Assembly (NCBI GenBank): GCA_963762435.1
Contig: CAVXLN010000008.1
Coordinates: forward strand, 124,001 to 188,000
Direction: 5' to 3'
Length of the DNA: 64,000 nucleotides
From: JAXDMU01 sp963762435
Lineage (GTDB): Bacteria > Pseudomonadota > Alphaproteobacteria > ATCC43930 > CGMCC-115725
The translations under genes and the position numbers were made by a program. The notes beneath the pieces are model-generated. The model made no database searches and was not told the DNA's origin. It worked only from the letters and a program-made list of their open reading frames with translations. Shown one piece after another: positions 51,090-60,030 of the stretch (positions within the stretch are counted from its first letter, which is position 1; each line of letters begins with the position of its first letter).

Positions 51090-54000
51090 AGGATTTCCTT
51101 GGCGGCGAAATTGGGCTTGAGGGCGGAGAGATGCGCCCGCAAGGCCGTGGCGGTCTCATAGGCGATGGCGGGAAGCCGTGCCGCCGCGGTCCGGGCATGA
51201 GCGAGATCGAGCCTGCGGCAGCCGGCCTCGAGATCCTCGGCGACGGCCTGAAGGCGGCGCGCGCCGATATTGCCGCACATGCTCTTGAGATCGTGCGCCT
51301 CCTGCGCGAGCTCGCCGAGCTCGGCCGTCGCGGCCAGGCTCTCGATCGACTGCCGCCGAGCGAGATCGCCCTCGAGATAAGTCTGGAGCACGAGATTGAT
51401 CCGCCCGGCCGGCATCATCTTGGCCAGCGCCTGAAGATGCTGCCGGTCGAGCAGCTGATCCGCCGCCGCCTCATCCCCTGCGAGGCGCGACAGGCCCAGC
51501 CAGCGCTCGACGGTCCGCGCGAATTGAGCGGCCTCGAAGGGCTTCGAGACATAGTCGTTCATGCCCGCCTCGAGGCAGGCCTCGCGATCGCCCTTCATGG
51601 CGTTGGCGGTCATGGCGATGATCGGCAGCTGGCCAACCTCGCCCTCGAGCAGCCGGATCTCGCGCGTGGCGTTGAGCCCGTCGAGGACGGGCATCTGCAC
51701 ATCCATGAGCACGAGATCATAGTGCTGACGCCGCACCGCCTCGACTGCCTGGCGCCCGTCCGCCACAATCTCGACCTCATGGCCGAGATCGGCGAGCAGC
51801 GCGTGGGCGATCTGCTGGTTGATGGCATTGTCCTCGGCCACGAGAATGCGGCTCCGGACGGCGTGCGCATTGCCGACAGCCCTGGCGGACAGGGCCGTTT
51901 CGGCCGCGGCGCGGGAATCGTTGGCACCGAGGATGCAGGCGGCGAGCTGCTGCAGCTTGGCCGGCTTCGGCAGGATCGCGTCGATGAGGGAAGAGGCGAC
52001 CTCGCCTTTCACCGCAGACGGGCCGACCGGCGCCACCAGGATGAGCGTCGGCCTCCGGGCGAGGCCCCTCTCGCCGATCATATCGGCGAGAGCCGAACCA
52101 TCCATTTCCGGCATGGCTTGATCGATCAGCACGAGATCGAACGGGTTGCCCGCACGCTCGGCCTGGCCGAGCTCGGCGAGGGCGGCAAGCCCGTTCGGCA
52201 CCTCGGCCGCGCGCAGTCCGAGTGAGGCCAGCTGACGGACGAGATTGGTGCGACTCAGCGCGAAATCATCGACCACGAGCGCCCGGAGGCCGGCCAAGGC
52301 CGCCAGGGGCAGCTCTTCGGCGACCTCGGGCTCGAGTGCCGGGGCCAGTGCCAGCGTCAGGCGGAAGCTGGTGCCGCCGCCCGGCCGATCCGCGACCGTG
52401 ATGGTGCCCCCCATGAGCTCGACGAGCTGCTTCGAGATGGCGAGCCCCAGCCCCGTGCCGCCGAAGCGGCGTGTGATCGAGCCGTCCGCCTGCTCGAACT
52501 TCTGGAACAGCTTCGCCTTGGCGGCATCGCTCATGCCGATGCCGCTATCCTCGACCACGATCGCGACCTCGGTCGAACCATCGAGGCTGGGACCGACCTT
52601 GGCGGCCACCACGACGAAGCCCTGCTCGGTGAATTTGATCGCGTTCGACAGCAGATTGAGCACGATCTGCCGGATCCGGGTCGGGTCGCCCCGGAGCCAG
52701 GTATGGTCGCCGGGAAAGAAATCCGCGACGAGCTCGAGCCGCTTTTCGTTGGCACGCGGCGCCATCAGCTCGACCGCATCCTCGATCACCCTGCTGAGGT
52801 TGAAATCAAGGGCTTCGAGCTCGACCTTGCCAGCCTCGAGCTTGGAGATGTCGAGAATGTCGTTGATCACCGAGAGCAGCGAGTCGGCCGAGCTGCGCAC
52901 CGCCAGCGCATAGCGGCGCTGGACGGCACCGAGCGGTGATTTCAGCAGGAGATCGTTCATGCCGATGATGCCGTTCATCGGCGTGCGGATCTCGTGGCTC
53001 ATATTGGCCAGGAACTCGGACTTGGCCCGGCTCGCGGCGTCGGCCGCGTCGCGCGCCCGCGTCAGCGCGTCCTGCGTCGCCTTGCGGGAGCTGATGTCGC
53101 GCATGGAACTGATGATTTCGGCCGGCCGGCCCGTGACCGGGTCGCGCACCAGCCCGAGCTTCACTTCGACCCAGACCCAGCTGCCGTCGCGGTGGGCCGT
53201 GCGAAACCGGGCCTCGGCCCGTTCGGTCGCACCGTTCGCGACCTGTCGATAGGCTTTCGCGGCCTTCTCGACATCCTCGGGATGAATCTTGATGAAGGAC
53301 GTCGTGCCGATCAGTTCCGCAGGCTCGAATCCCAAGATCTGGCGGGCGGCCGGCGAGACATAGTGGCGGACGAAATCGAGGCCGAGCCGGAAGATGATGT
53401 CGGTCGAATGATCGGCCATGAGGCGGTATTCGGCCGCCGCCTGCGCCGCCGATCGCTCGGCCGTCTGGCGCCGCTTGATCTGCCGGACGAGCCAGAAGCC
53501 GAACAGGCCGATGACGACGGCAAGGGCCACGCCGGCCGCAAGCTGGCTCAGCGCCCGCTCGCGCCAGGGCGCCAGCGCCTCGTCGGTTTCGATGGCGACG
53601 GCAACGACGAGCGGATATGGGGCGAGCGTCTGATAGCTCTGCAGCCGGCTCACCCCGTCGATCGAAGATTTCATCTCGGCGGTGCCGGCCGGCGCCTTCG
53701 GCAGATAATCATGGAAGATGATGCCGCTGCTGATGTTGCGGCCGACATTCGCCTCGACGAAGGGGCGCCGGACCAGGACCGTGCCGTCGGCGCGCGCCAG
53801 CAGGATCGCGCCATTCTTGCCGATATTGAAGGTGTCGTAGAATTTCTGGATGTAATCCATGTCGATCGACACCAGCACGACGCCGGCGAAGCTGCCGTCC
53901 GGATGATCGAAGCGCCGGGTGATGGTGATGACCCATTGATGGCCGAAGCGACTTCTCACCGGATCACCAATATGGGTCGCCCGGCTGGGATTGTTCTTGT

Positions 54001-54430
54001 GAAACTTGAAGTAATCCCGGTCGGCATTGTTCATGCCGGGCGGCGTACCCGGCAGCGAGTTGACCAACCAATCGCCCTTTTCGTCATAGATGAAGACGCC
54101 GCGGAAGCGCGGTTGCTCGCCGATGCGCGCGACCAGGAACCGATGCAGCCGATCGAGCTGAGCCGGACCGAGCCCGTCCGTCTCGAGCCGCTCGACGATG
54201 CCGAACAGAAGGACATCGGCGGAATCGCAGAGATCTTCCGCTTGCTGTGCCACTGAGCGCGTGATGTTGGTGGTTTTGACATTCGCGTCGGCGATGGCGT
54301 CGAGGCGGCCGATATATGTGCGCCAGCCATCCAGGGCGACGAGCGACAGGCAGACAAGCAGCAGGAAAAGCGCCGCAATCGTTTGCAGCGACGGTCGATG
54401 ATTCAGGCGCCAACCCGGAAATACCGACAT
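51086..54430 (-). CDS. Hybrid sensor histidine kinase (Cache-PAS-HisKA-HATPase-REC-REC-Hpt)
   Basis: This 1114-residue kinase has TM1 (IAALFLLLVCLSLVALDGW), a double-Cache sensor, and TM2 near residue 300 (AAGVALAVVIGLFGFWLV). Then come one PAS (about 340-455), HisKA with SHEIRTPMNGIIG (about 478), HATPase with NLLSNAIKFT and GGTGLGLAIS, REC1 (LVVDDFALSRT, DLVLIDQAMP), REC2 (LVAEDNAINQ, DLVLMDVQMP) and Hpt (EAHDLKSMCGNIGARRL). It is a paralogue of the kinase at 35973: the sensor halves share GAI-LA--DGTVLVRRPFVE. It has one PAS fewer and one REC more. The ATG at 54430 begins the likely protein. The 256 bases upstream hold no further gene. Confidence 0.92.
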   Translation of the reverse strand: MSVFPGWRLNHRPSLQTIAALFLLLVCLSLVALDGWRTYIGRLDAIADANVKTTNITRSVAQQAEDLCDSADVLLFGIVERLETDGLGPAQLDRLHRFLVARIGEQPRFRGVFIYDEKGDWLVNSLPGTPPGMNNADRDYFKFHKNNPSRATHIGDPVRSRFGHQWVITITRRFDHPDGSFAGVVLVSIDMDYIQKFYDTFNIGKNGAILLARADGTVLVRRPFVEANVGRNISSGIIFHDYLPKAPAGTAEMKSSIDGVSRLQSYQTLAPYPLVVAVAIETDEALAPWRERALSQLAAGVALAVVIGLFGFWLVRQIKRRQTAERSAAQAAAEYRLMADHSTDIIFRLGLDFVRHYVSPAARQILGFEPAELIGTTSFIKIHPEDVEKAAKAYRQVANGATERAEARFRTAHRDGSWVWVEVKLGLVRDPVTGRPAEIISSMRDISSRKATQDALTRARDAADAASRAKSEFLANMSHEIRTPMNGIIGMNDLLLKSPLGAVQRRYALAVRSSADSLLSVINDILDISKLEAGKVELEALDFNLSRVIEDAVELMAPRANEKRLELVADFFPGDHTWLRGDPTRIRQIVLNLLSNAIKFTEQGFVVVAAKVGPSLDGSTEVAIVVEDSGIGMSDAAKAKLFQKFEQADGSITRRFGGTGLGLAISKQLVELMGGTITVADRPGGGTSFRLTLALAPALEPEVAEELPLAALAGLRALVVDDFALSRTNLVRQLASLGLRAAEVPNGLAALAELGQAERAGNPFDLVLIDQAMPEMDGSALADMIGERGLARRPTLILVAPVGPSAVKGEVASSLIDAILPKPAKLQQLAACILGANDSRAAAETALSARAVGNAHAVRSRILVAEDNAINQQIAHALLADLGHEVEIVADGRQAVEAVRRQHYDLVLMDVQMPVLDGLNATREIRLLEGEVGQLPIIAMTANAMKGDREACLEAGMNDYVSKPFEAAQFARTVERWLGLSRLAGDEAAADQLLDRQHLQALAKMMPAGRINLVLQTYLEGDLARRQSIESLAATAELGELAQEAHDLKSMCGNIGARRLQAVAEDLEAGCRRLDLAHARTAAARLPAIAYETATALRAHLSALKPNFAAKEIL

Positions 54431-54686
54431 GCTCCGACGACCACCAAATCCTGTCTTGCCGCTGTGAACGACGCAGCTCGAGATCCGGCACCGACAGTGC
54501 GGTGATTCCCTTGATGAAACCTCGCCAACCGGACGTCGAGTTGTCGCGAATTGCGGGTATTGGGGCATCGAGGCTAGCGCGCTGATTGGAGATAGCGACG
54601 AAAGGGCGCGGCCGCGACGAGTTGAAATAGCGGGATGGCTCCGCACCTCGAAGGCGGCGGCAACCAAGGGCGAAACGGCATCATCG

Positions 54687-55385
54687 ATGGCTGTTCGATA
54701 TGAAGGCGCGCATCCGCTCGACAATGCGAAATGGCATGCGCTGACCGGCAGGCAGGCGCGTTTCGCGCTCGGGAACGACTGGGCGCGGCGCTATCAGCCA
54801 GGCATCGCACCCTTCCTGGCGACGCGCGATTTCAGTGCGGAGTCGTTCGCCGCCCTATCCGGGCTCATCGATCGGGGCGAAAGTGCCGCCATCGCCACGC
54901 TCGAGGAAATGGCGCCGCCGCCCGGCCTTGCCGTCGCCCATCGCGACCTGGTCTTGCAAATGATATGGCAGGGCGAGGCGGCGGATAGCCCAAAGCTTGA
55001 GCCCGTCATGCTCGGCGCCGATGACGTGCCGGAAATGCTGGCCCTTGTCGATGCCACCCGGCCCGGCCCGTTTGGCCCGCGCACCGTCGAACTCGGGACC
55101 TATCTCGGCATCCGCCGAGAGGGCCGGCTGGCCGCCATGGCGGGCGAGCGGATCAAGCTCGACGGTTTCACCGAGATCAGCGGCGTCTCAGTCGACCGGG
55201 ACTATCGCGGGCACGGTCTCGCGGCCGAGCTGGTGCGGCGGCTCATCACGCTCATCACGGCGCGAGGCGAGACGCCATTCCTCCATGTCTTCGCGTCCAA
55301 CAATATCGCCGTGGCGCTCTATCGCAAGCTGGGCTTCATCGAGCGGCGGCCGCTGCATCTGCTGATGCTCGAACGGCCTCGCTAA
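54687..55385 (+). CDS. GNAT acetyltransferase (FR47-like)
   Basis: This 232-residue protein has a poorly conserved N-terminal half and a C-terminal GNAT domain: GVSVDRDYRGHGLAAELVRRL (acetyl-CoA loop) and LHVFASNNIAVALYRKLGFI. The layout matches the FR47 branch, in which the N-terminal half is a degenerate second GNAT fold. Substrate unknown. It is divergent from the second hybrid kinase and converges on the CGNR gene. Confidence 0.85.
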   Translation: MAVRYEGAHPLDNAKWHALTGRQARFALGNDWARRYQPGIAPFLATRDFSAESFAALSGLIDRGESAAIATLEEMAPPPGLAVAHRDLVLQMIWQGEAADSPKLEPVMLGADDVPEMLALVDATRPGPFGPRTVELGTYLGIRREGRLAAMAGERIKLDGFTEISGVSVDRDYRGHGLAAELVRRLITLITARGETPFLHVFASNNIAVALYRKLGFIERRPLHLLMLERPR

Positions 55386-55410
55386 GCCCCACGAGTCAAC
55401 GCCGGACGAG

Positions 55411-56043
55411 TCAATGCCGGTGCTGTTTCTGCCGATGGCGGTGGGCGGCCTGCTTCGCGCGATTGCCGCAGATCGCCATGCTGCACCAGCGGCGCGCATG
55501 GCCGCGCGTGTGATCGGCGAAGAGCAGCGTGCAGGCCGGGCCTTCGCAGGCCTTCACGTAGGTGAAATCCTCGGTGGTGACGAGCTGTGCCAGCGCCTCG
55601 CCGATCGGTAGTAAGAGGGCATAGGGCGTGCGCCACCGGCGCATCGACTGAAGCGCGAACGGTCCCGGTCCGCCGTCGAGCTCGACCGCGATCCGGCTGA
55701 AGGTATCGTCGCGCTCGAGCAGGCGATTGAGCGGCTCCAGCGCGTCGAGATGCCGGGATTCGAGCGGGTGGCCCTTGTGCTGCTGCACGAAGCCCCTGAA
55801 CCATTCGCGCAGGCTGCGCGCCTGATCCGCCACCTTGTCGAGCTCGTCGGGTAGCGCGTGCGCGTGCGCGCGGACGCCGGCGAGAGCGTCGGCCGGCACA
55901 AGCTTCGCCTGCTCCAGCCAATCCAGCAGCCCCTCGCCGTCATCGATCCAATCGACCGGGGTATCGACGGGTGTGGCGATCGAATTGAGGAAATCCACAC
56001 CCGGCGCATCACCGACAAAAATCGCAGCAGGCCGTCGGCCCAT
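55411..56043 (-). CDS. CGNR zinc-finger/ABATE-domain regulator
   Basis: This 210-residue protein has an N-terminal ABATE (DUF1470) domain (VDFLNSIATPVDTPVDW to LREWFRGFVQQHKGHPL) and a C-terminal CGNR finger: CEGPACTLLFADHTRGHARRW followed by CSMAICGNRAKQAAHRHR. Such proteins are proposed transcription regulators. It is divergent from the hydrolase-SDR-oxidoreductase operon and is the likeliest controller of it. GAGGAGCCAGG precedes the ATG. Confidence 0.9.
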   Translation of the reverse strand: MGRRPAAIFVGDAPGVDFLNSIATPVDTPVDWIDDGEGLLDWLEQAKLVPADALAGVRAHAHALPDELDKVADQARSLREWFRGFVQQHKGHPLESRHLDALEPLNRLLERDDTFSRIAVELDGGPGPFALQSMRRWRTPYALLLPIGEALAQLVTTEDFTYVKACEGPACTLLFADHTRGHARRWCSMAICGNRAKQAAHRHRQKQHRH

Positions 56044-56127
56044 CCTGGCTCCTCTTCCGACGCCGCGGTCCGGCGGACCGGGCGTGCTCTGATGAATGTG
56101 CCCCCTACATAACCTCCGAAAAGGCCA

Positions 56128-56181
56128 TTGACAAGTTACCACTCACTGAGATAACCATCTAATCATCATTAAGACGGTTAT
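56128..56181 (+). promoter_or_regulatory. Probable promoter/operator of the hydrolase operon
   Basis: TTGACA (56128-56133) and ATAACC (56151-56156) are 17 bases apart. The inverted pair ATAACC (56151-56156) and GGTTAT (56176-56181) spans the start region. This AT-rich stretch lies between the divergent CGNR gene and the hydrolase operon. Confidence 0.4.
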
Positions 56182-56199
56182 GAACAGGGAGTGAGAACG

Positions 56200-56904
56200 A
56201 TGCCTACGAACGATGTGAGCGTGGTGCTGGCTCACGGCGCCTGGGCCGATGGGTCGAGCTGGGCCAAGGTGATCGAGGGCTTGGCAGCGGAGGGCGTCAA
56301 GGCAGTGGCGGTGCCGATGCCGCTGACCACGTTCGCCGAGGATGTGGCAGCCCTCGACCGGACGCTCGAGCGCATCTCGGGGCCGGTCGTGCTGGTCGGC
56401 CACGCCTATGCCGGGGCCGTGATCGGCGCCACACGTGCTGAGAAGGTGAAGGGGCTCGTCTATGTCGCGGCCCTGGCACCGGACGAGGGCGAGACGGTGG
56501 CGGATGTGTTCTACCGCAACGAGCCGCATCCCCAGGCGCCGAAGCTGGCGCCCGACGCGCACGGGCTGATCTATCTGCCCGACGACGCCTTTCCTACCGC
56601 CTTCGCGCCCAATGCCTCGGCCGAGGAGCTGGCCGTGCTGAACGCCGTGCAGCGCCCGATCTCGCCCGCCTGCATCTCCGTGCCGATGGCACGGCCGCTT
56701 TGGAAGGATCGTCCGAGCTGGTTCCTCGTGGCCGAGCAAGATCGTATGATCGTCGAGGCTACCCAGCGCTTCGTGGCCGAACGCATGAAAGCGCGGATGC
56801 GCGCCCATTCCGTCGATCACACGCCGCTCGTGACTGCACCTTCCACCGTCCTGGAACTGCTGCGCGAGGCGATCGCCGCGGTCCGGACCGAGAGTGGTTC
56901 ATAA
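56200..56904 (+). CDS. Alpha/beta-hydrolase-fold protein with altered nucleophile elbow
   Basis: This 234-residue protein resembles the small EstC/salicylate-esterase-like hydrolases: VVLAHGAWADGSSWAKVIEG (oxyanion side), VVLVGHAYAGAVIGATRAE, and a C-terminal VDHTPLVTAP. The nucleophile elbow, normally GHSYGG, is GHAYAG here, so the catalytic Ser is Ala. The late Asp (AEQDRMI) and His are kept. It may be a non-hydrolytic member. AGGGAG precedes the ATG at 56200. Confidence 0.8.
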   Translation: MPTNDVSVVLAHGAWADGSSWAKVIEGLAAEGVKAVAVPMPLTTFAEDVAALDRTLERISGPVVLVGHAYAGAVIGATRAEKVKGLVYVAALAPDEGETVADVFYRNEPHPQAPKLAPDAHGLIYLPDDAFPTAFAPNASAEELAVLNAVQRPISPACISVPMARPLWKDRPSWFLVAEQDRMIVEATQRFVAERMKARMRAHSVDHTPLVTAPSTVLELLREAIAAVRTESGS

Positions 56905-56955
56905 CCCAAAGATTCGGCACTTCACGGTTATCCGCGCAATCGAAGGAGATATATC

Positions 56956-57801
56956 ATGACCACCATCAGCTATCGAACCGCCGATGTCGACGGCTTCAAG
57001 ATCTTCTATCGCGAGGCCGGTCCGTCCGGCGCGCCCAAGCTGCTGCTGCTGCACGGCTTCCCGAGTGCGGGCCACATGTTTCGGGACCTGATCCCGCTGC
57101 TGGCCGACCGCTATCACATCATCGCCCCCGATCTGCCGGGCTTCGGCAATTCCGACATGCCGAGCGGCAAGGGCAGCTTCGACCGGATGGCCGGGACGAT
57201 CGACCGCTTCACCGAATTGGTGGGGTTCGACCGCTATGCCGTCTATGTCTTCGACTACGGCGCACCCACCGGCTTCCGCCTGGCCGTCAAGCATCCGGAC
57301 CGGATCACCGCGATCATTTCGCAGAATGGCAACGCCTATGAGGAGGGGCTGAGCGAGGGCTGGAACCCGATCCAGGCTTATTGGCGGGATCCGTCCGAGG
57401 CCAATCGCGCGGCATTGAAGGCGTTTCTGGCCCCTGAGACCACGATCTGGCAATACACGCACGGCGTCGCCGATCCGACCCGGGTCTCGCCGGACGGCTA
57501 TTCGCTCGACAATCACTATCTCGAGCGGCCCGGCATGACCGAGCTGCAGCTCGATTTGTTCGGCGACTACAAGAGCAACGTGGCGCTCTACCCGGCCTTC
57601 CAGGCCTATTTCCGCACTCATAAGCCGCCCTTCCTGGCGGTCTGGGGCAAGAACGATCCGTTCTTCCTGCCGCCCGGCGCCGAGGCGTTCAAACGCGACA
57701 TTCCGGGTGCCACGATCCGCTTCTTCGATACCGGCCATTTCGCGCTGGAGACTCATGCCGCGGAGATTGCGGCGGCCATCCGCGACTTCCTGCCCCGCTG
57801 A
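56956..57801 (+). CDS. Alpha/beta hydrolase (epoxide hydrolase/haloalkane dehalogenase-like)
   Basis: This 281-residue enzyme has the oxyanion-side HGFPSAGHMFRDLIP, a nucleophile elbow VFDYGAPTGFRLA with Asp as nucleophile (as in epoxide hydrolases and dehalogenases), acid residue near WGKNDPFF and His in FDTGHFALETH. The cap (about 135-210) is present. AAGGAGATATATC precedes the ATG. It lies in an operon with another hydrolase-like gene, an SDR and a flavin oxidoreductase. Confidence 0.88.
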   Translation: MTTISYRTADVDGFKIFYREAGPSGAPKLLLLHGFPSAGHMFRDLIPLLADRYHIIAPDLPGFGNSDMPSGKGSFDRMAGTIDRFTELVGFDRYAVYVFDYGAPTGFRLAVKHPDRITAIISQNGNAYEEGLSEGWNPIQAYWRDPSEANRAALKAFLAPETTIWQYTHGVADPTRVSPDGYSLDNHYLERPGMTELQLDLFGDYKSNVALYPAFQAYFRTHKPPFLAVWGKNDPFFLPPGAEAFKRDIPGATIRFFDTGHFALETHAAEIAAAIRDFLPR

Positions 57802-57827
57802 GGCCGTCCACCGGAAGGAGACTTCGA

Positions 57828-58598
57828 ATGTCGAAATCCGTCGCCATCGTCACGGGTGCCAGCCAGGGCATCGGCCAGGCCACAGCCATCCGTCTCGCCC
57901 GCGATTTCGCGGGCCTGGTACTCGTCGCGCGCAATCGCGTCCATCTCGAAGAGACGGAGCGGAAAGTGCGGGCGGCCGGGGCCGAAGCACTGGTCATCGA
58001 TGCCGATCTCGGCCGGCCCGAGGCGGCCCAGGCAGTCGTCGATCAGACGCTCGCCAGATTCGGCCGCATCGATGCGCTGCTCAATATCGCGGGGGCCGTG
58101 CCGCAGATCGATCTGTTCGAGATGACCGATGCGGCGTGGGAGGACGGGCTGGCGTTGAAGCTTCATGGCGCCCGGCGCCTCACCATCGCGGCCTGGCCGG
58201 CCTTGAAGGAGTCCCGGGGCTCGGTCGTGCTGATGTCCGGCAACTCCGCGCTTTTCCCGAAGGCGCCCTATGCCGCCGTCGGCACGATCAATGCCGCGAT
58301 CGTGGCGCTGGCCAAGGCCTTCTCCGATCGCGGCATCACGGACGGGGTGCAGGTCAACAGCGTGCTGCCCGGCCCGGTGATGACCGGCCGGCGCCGCTCC
58401 TACCTCCAGCATTGGGCGCCGCTGCACGATATGACGGTGGAAGAGGCGACGGCCAAATTCCCGAAGGAGGCCGGCATCGCGCGCTATGGCGAGCCGGAGG
58501 AGATCGCCGAGCTGATGGCTTTTCTCGTCTCGCCCGCAGCGCGCTGGATGACCGGCTCGACGCTGCGCATGGATGGCGGCGAGGTCAAATCGATCTGA
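57828..58598 (+). CDS. SDR-family protein lacking the catalytic lysine
   Basis: This 256-residue Rossmann-fold protein has AIVTGASQGIGQATAIRLAR, NIAGAVP, and Ser in VVLMSGNSALFPK. The Y-x-x-x-K motif reads YAAVG: the Tyr is present but the Lys is replaced by Gly (APYAAVGTINAAI). PGPVMTGRR follows. Catalysis by the usual mechanism is doubtful. AAGGAGACTTCG precedes the ATG; it follows the hydrolase by 26 bases. Confidence 0.83.
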   Translation: MSKSVAIVTGASQGIGQATAIRLARDFAGLVLVARNRVHLEETERKVRAAGAEALVIDADLGRPEAAQAVVDQTLARFGRIDALLNIAGAVPQIDLFEMTDAAWEDGLALKLHGARRLTIAAWPALKESRGSVVLMSGNSALFPKAPYAAVGTINAAIVALAKAFSDRGITDGVQVNSVLPGPVMTGRRRSYLQHWAPLHDMTVEEATAKFPKEAGIARYGEPEEIAELMAFLVSPAARWMTGSTLRMDGGEVKSI

Positions 58599-58628
58599 GC
58601 TGGACGCCCCGTTGGAAGGAGTTGAGTC

Positions 58629-60026
58629 ATGTCCCAGACTAAAAATTTCGATGTCGTCATTCTCGGCAGCGGCCAGGGCGGCAAGCGGCTTGCGTGGTAT
58701 CTGGCCCGGTCCGGCAAGAAAATCGCCGTGGTCGAGCGCCAATGGGTCGGCGGGTCCTGTCCGGCCGTGGCCTGTCTGCCGTCCAAGAACGAGGTTTGGG
58801 GCGCGCGGGTGGCCCATCTCGTACGCAACGCCGCGCATTTCGGCACCATCATCGATGGCGCGCGAATCGATATGGCGCAGGTAAAGCTGCGCAAGCAGCA
58901 GATGGTCGAGCGCGAGATCGAGCTGCATCTCGACCTCTATGAGCAGACCGGCGCCGAGCTGATCATGGGCCGCGGCCGTTTCACCGGTCCGAAGACGATC
59001 GAGGTGACGCTCAATGATGGCGGCATGCGTGTGCTGTCCGGGACCGAAATCGTGCTCAATGTCGGCTCGCATGCGGCACTCCCGAAGATTCCGGGCCTCG
59101 TCGAAGCGCAGCCGCTGACCCATATCGAAGCGCTCGAGCTCGATACGGTGCCGCCTCATCTGATCGTGCTCGGCGGCGGCTATATCGGTGTCGAGATGGC
59201 GCAGGCCTATCGCCGCTTCGGCAGCCGCGTCACCGTCATCGAGCCCGGCCCCCGGCTTCTGGGACGCGAGGATTCCGATGTCGCCGAGGAGATGGGCAAG
59301 ATCCTGAAGGATGAAGGTGTCGACATCATCGCGGGCGCCACGCCGCTCAAGGTCGAGGGCATGAACGGGCAGTCGCTGTCCGTGACCGTCCGGACGGCGG
59401 CGGGGGAAAAGGTTATAGACGGCAGCCATCTGCTGGTGGCCGTCGGCCGCGTGCCGAACACGGCGGATATCGGCCTCGACAAGGCCGGCGTCACCCTGAC
59501 CCGACAGGGTTTCATCGAGGTCGACGCGCAGTTGCGGGCGACCGCACCCGGCGTCTGGGCGATCGGCGAATGCGCCGGCAGCCCGCAATTCACCCATGTG
59601 TCGGTCGATGATTTCCGGATCGTCCGGGACAATATGGCCGGCGGCAACCGCCGCACCGACGATCGGATCGTGCCTCATATCGTCTTCACCGACCCGCCGC
59701 TGGCGCGCGTGGGACTGTCCGAGGGCGAGGCGGAACACCGGGGCATCCCGGTCCGCGTGGCCAAGCTGCCGACGCGCAAGATCCTTCGGACCTTCGCGAC
59801 CGACGAATCCGAGGGCTTCATGAAGCTCCTGGTCGCGACCGACAGCGATCGGATCCTGGGCTTCACCATGATCGGCTCGGAAGCCGGCGAGGTGATGGCG
59901 GCAGTCCAGACGGCGATGCTCGCCGAGCTGCCTTTTCCCAAGCTGCGCGATGCGGTCATCGCCCATCTCAGCATGGCGGAAGGGCTTGGTCCCTTGCTCG
60001 AAGGCGTTCCGGCGCGCGCCGGCTGA
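58629..60026 (+). CDS. FAD-dependent pyridine nucleotide-disulfide oxidoreductase
   Basis: This 465-residue flavoprotein has the FAD loop VVILGSGQGGKRLAWYLA, a redox-active Cys pair in GGSCPAVACLPSKNE (C-x4-C as in mercuric reductase and lipoamide dehydrogenase), the NAD(P) loop LIVLGGGYIGVEMAQAYRRF, and GVWAIGECAGSPQFTHVS for FAD. The usual His-Glu active-site end of lipoamide dehydrogenase is not seen (C-terminus reads AHLSMAEGLGPLLEG). It ends the four-gene operon and is preceded by GGAAGGAG. Confidence 0.88.
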   Translation: MSQTKNFDVVILGSGQGGKRLAWYLARSGKKIAVVERQWVGGSCPAVACLPSKNEVWGARVAHLVRNAAHFGTIIDGARIDMAQVKLRKQQMVEREIELHLDLYEQTGAELIMGRGRFTGPKTIEVTLNDGGMRVLSGTEIVLNVGSHAALPKIPGLVEAQPLTHIEALELDTVPPHLIVLGGGYIGVEMAQAYRRFGSRVTVIEPGPRLLGREDSDVAEEMGKILKDEGVDIIAGATPLKVEGMNGQSLSVTVRTAAGEKVIDGSHLLVAVGRVPNTADIGLDKAGVTLTRQGFIEVDAQLRATAPGVWAIGECAGSPQFTHVSVDDFRIVRDNMAGGNRRTDDRIVPHIVFTDPPLARVGLSEGEAEHRGIPVRVAKLPTRKILRTFATDESEGFMKLLVATDSDRILGFTMIGSEAGEVMAAVQTAMLAELPFPKLRDAVIAHLSMAEGLGPLLEGVPARAG

Positions 60027-60030
60027 CCGG

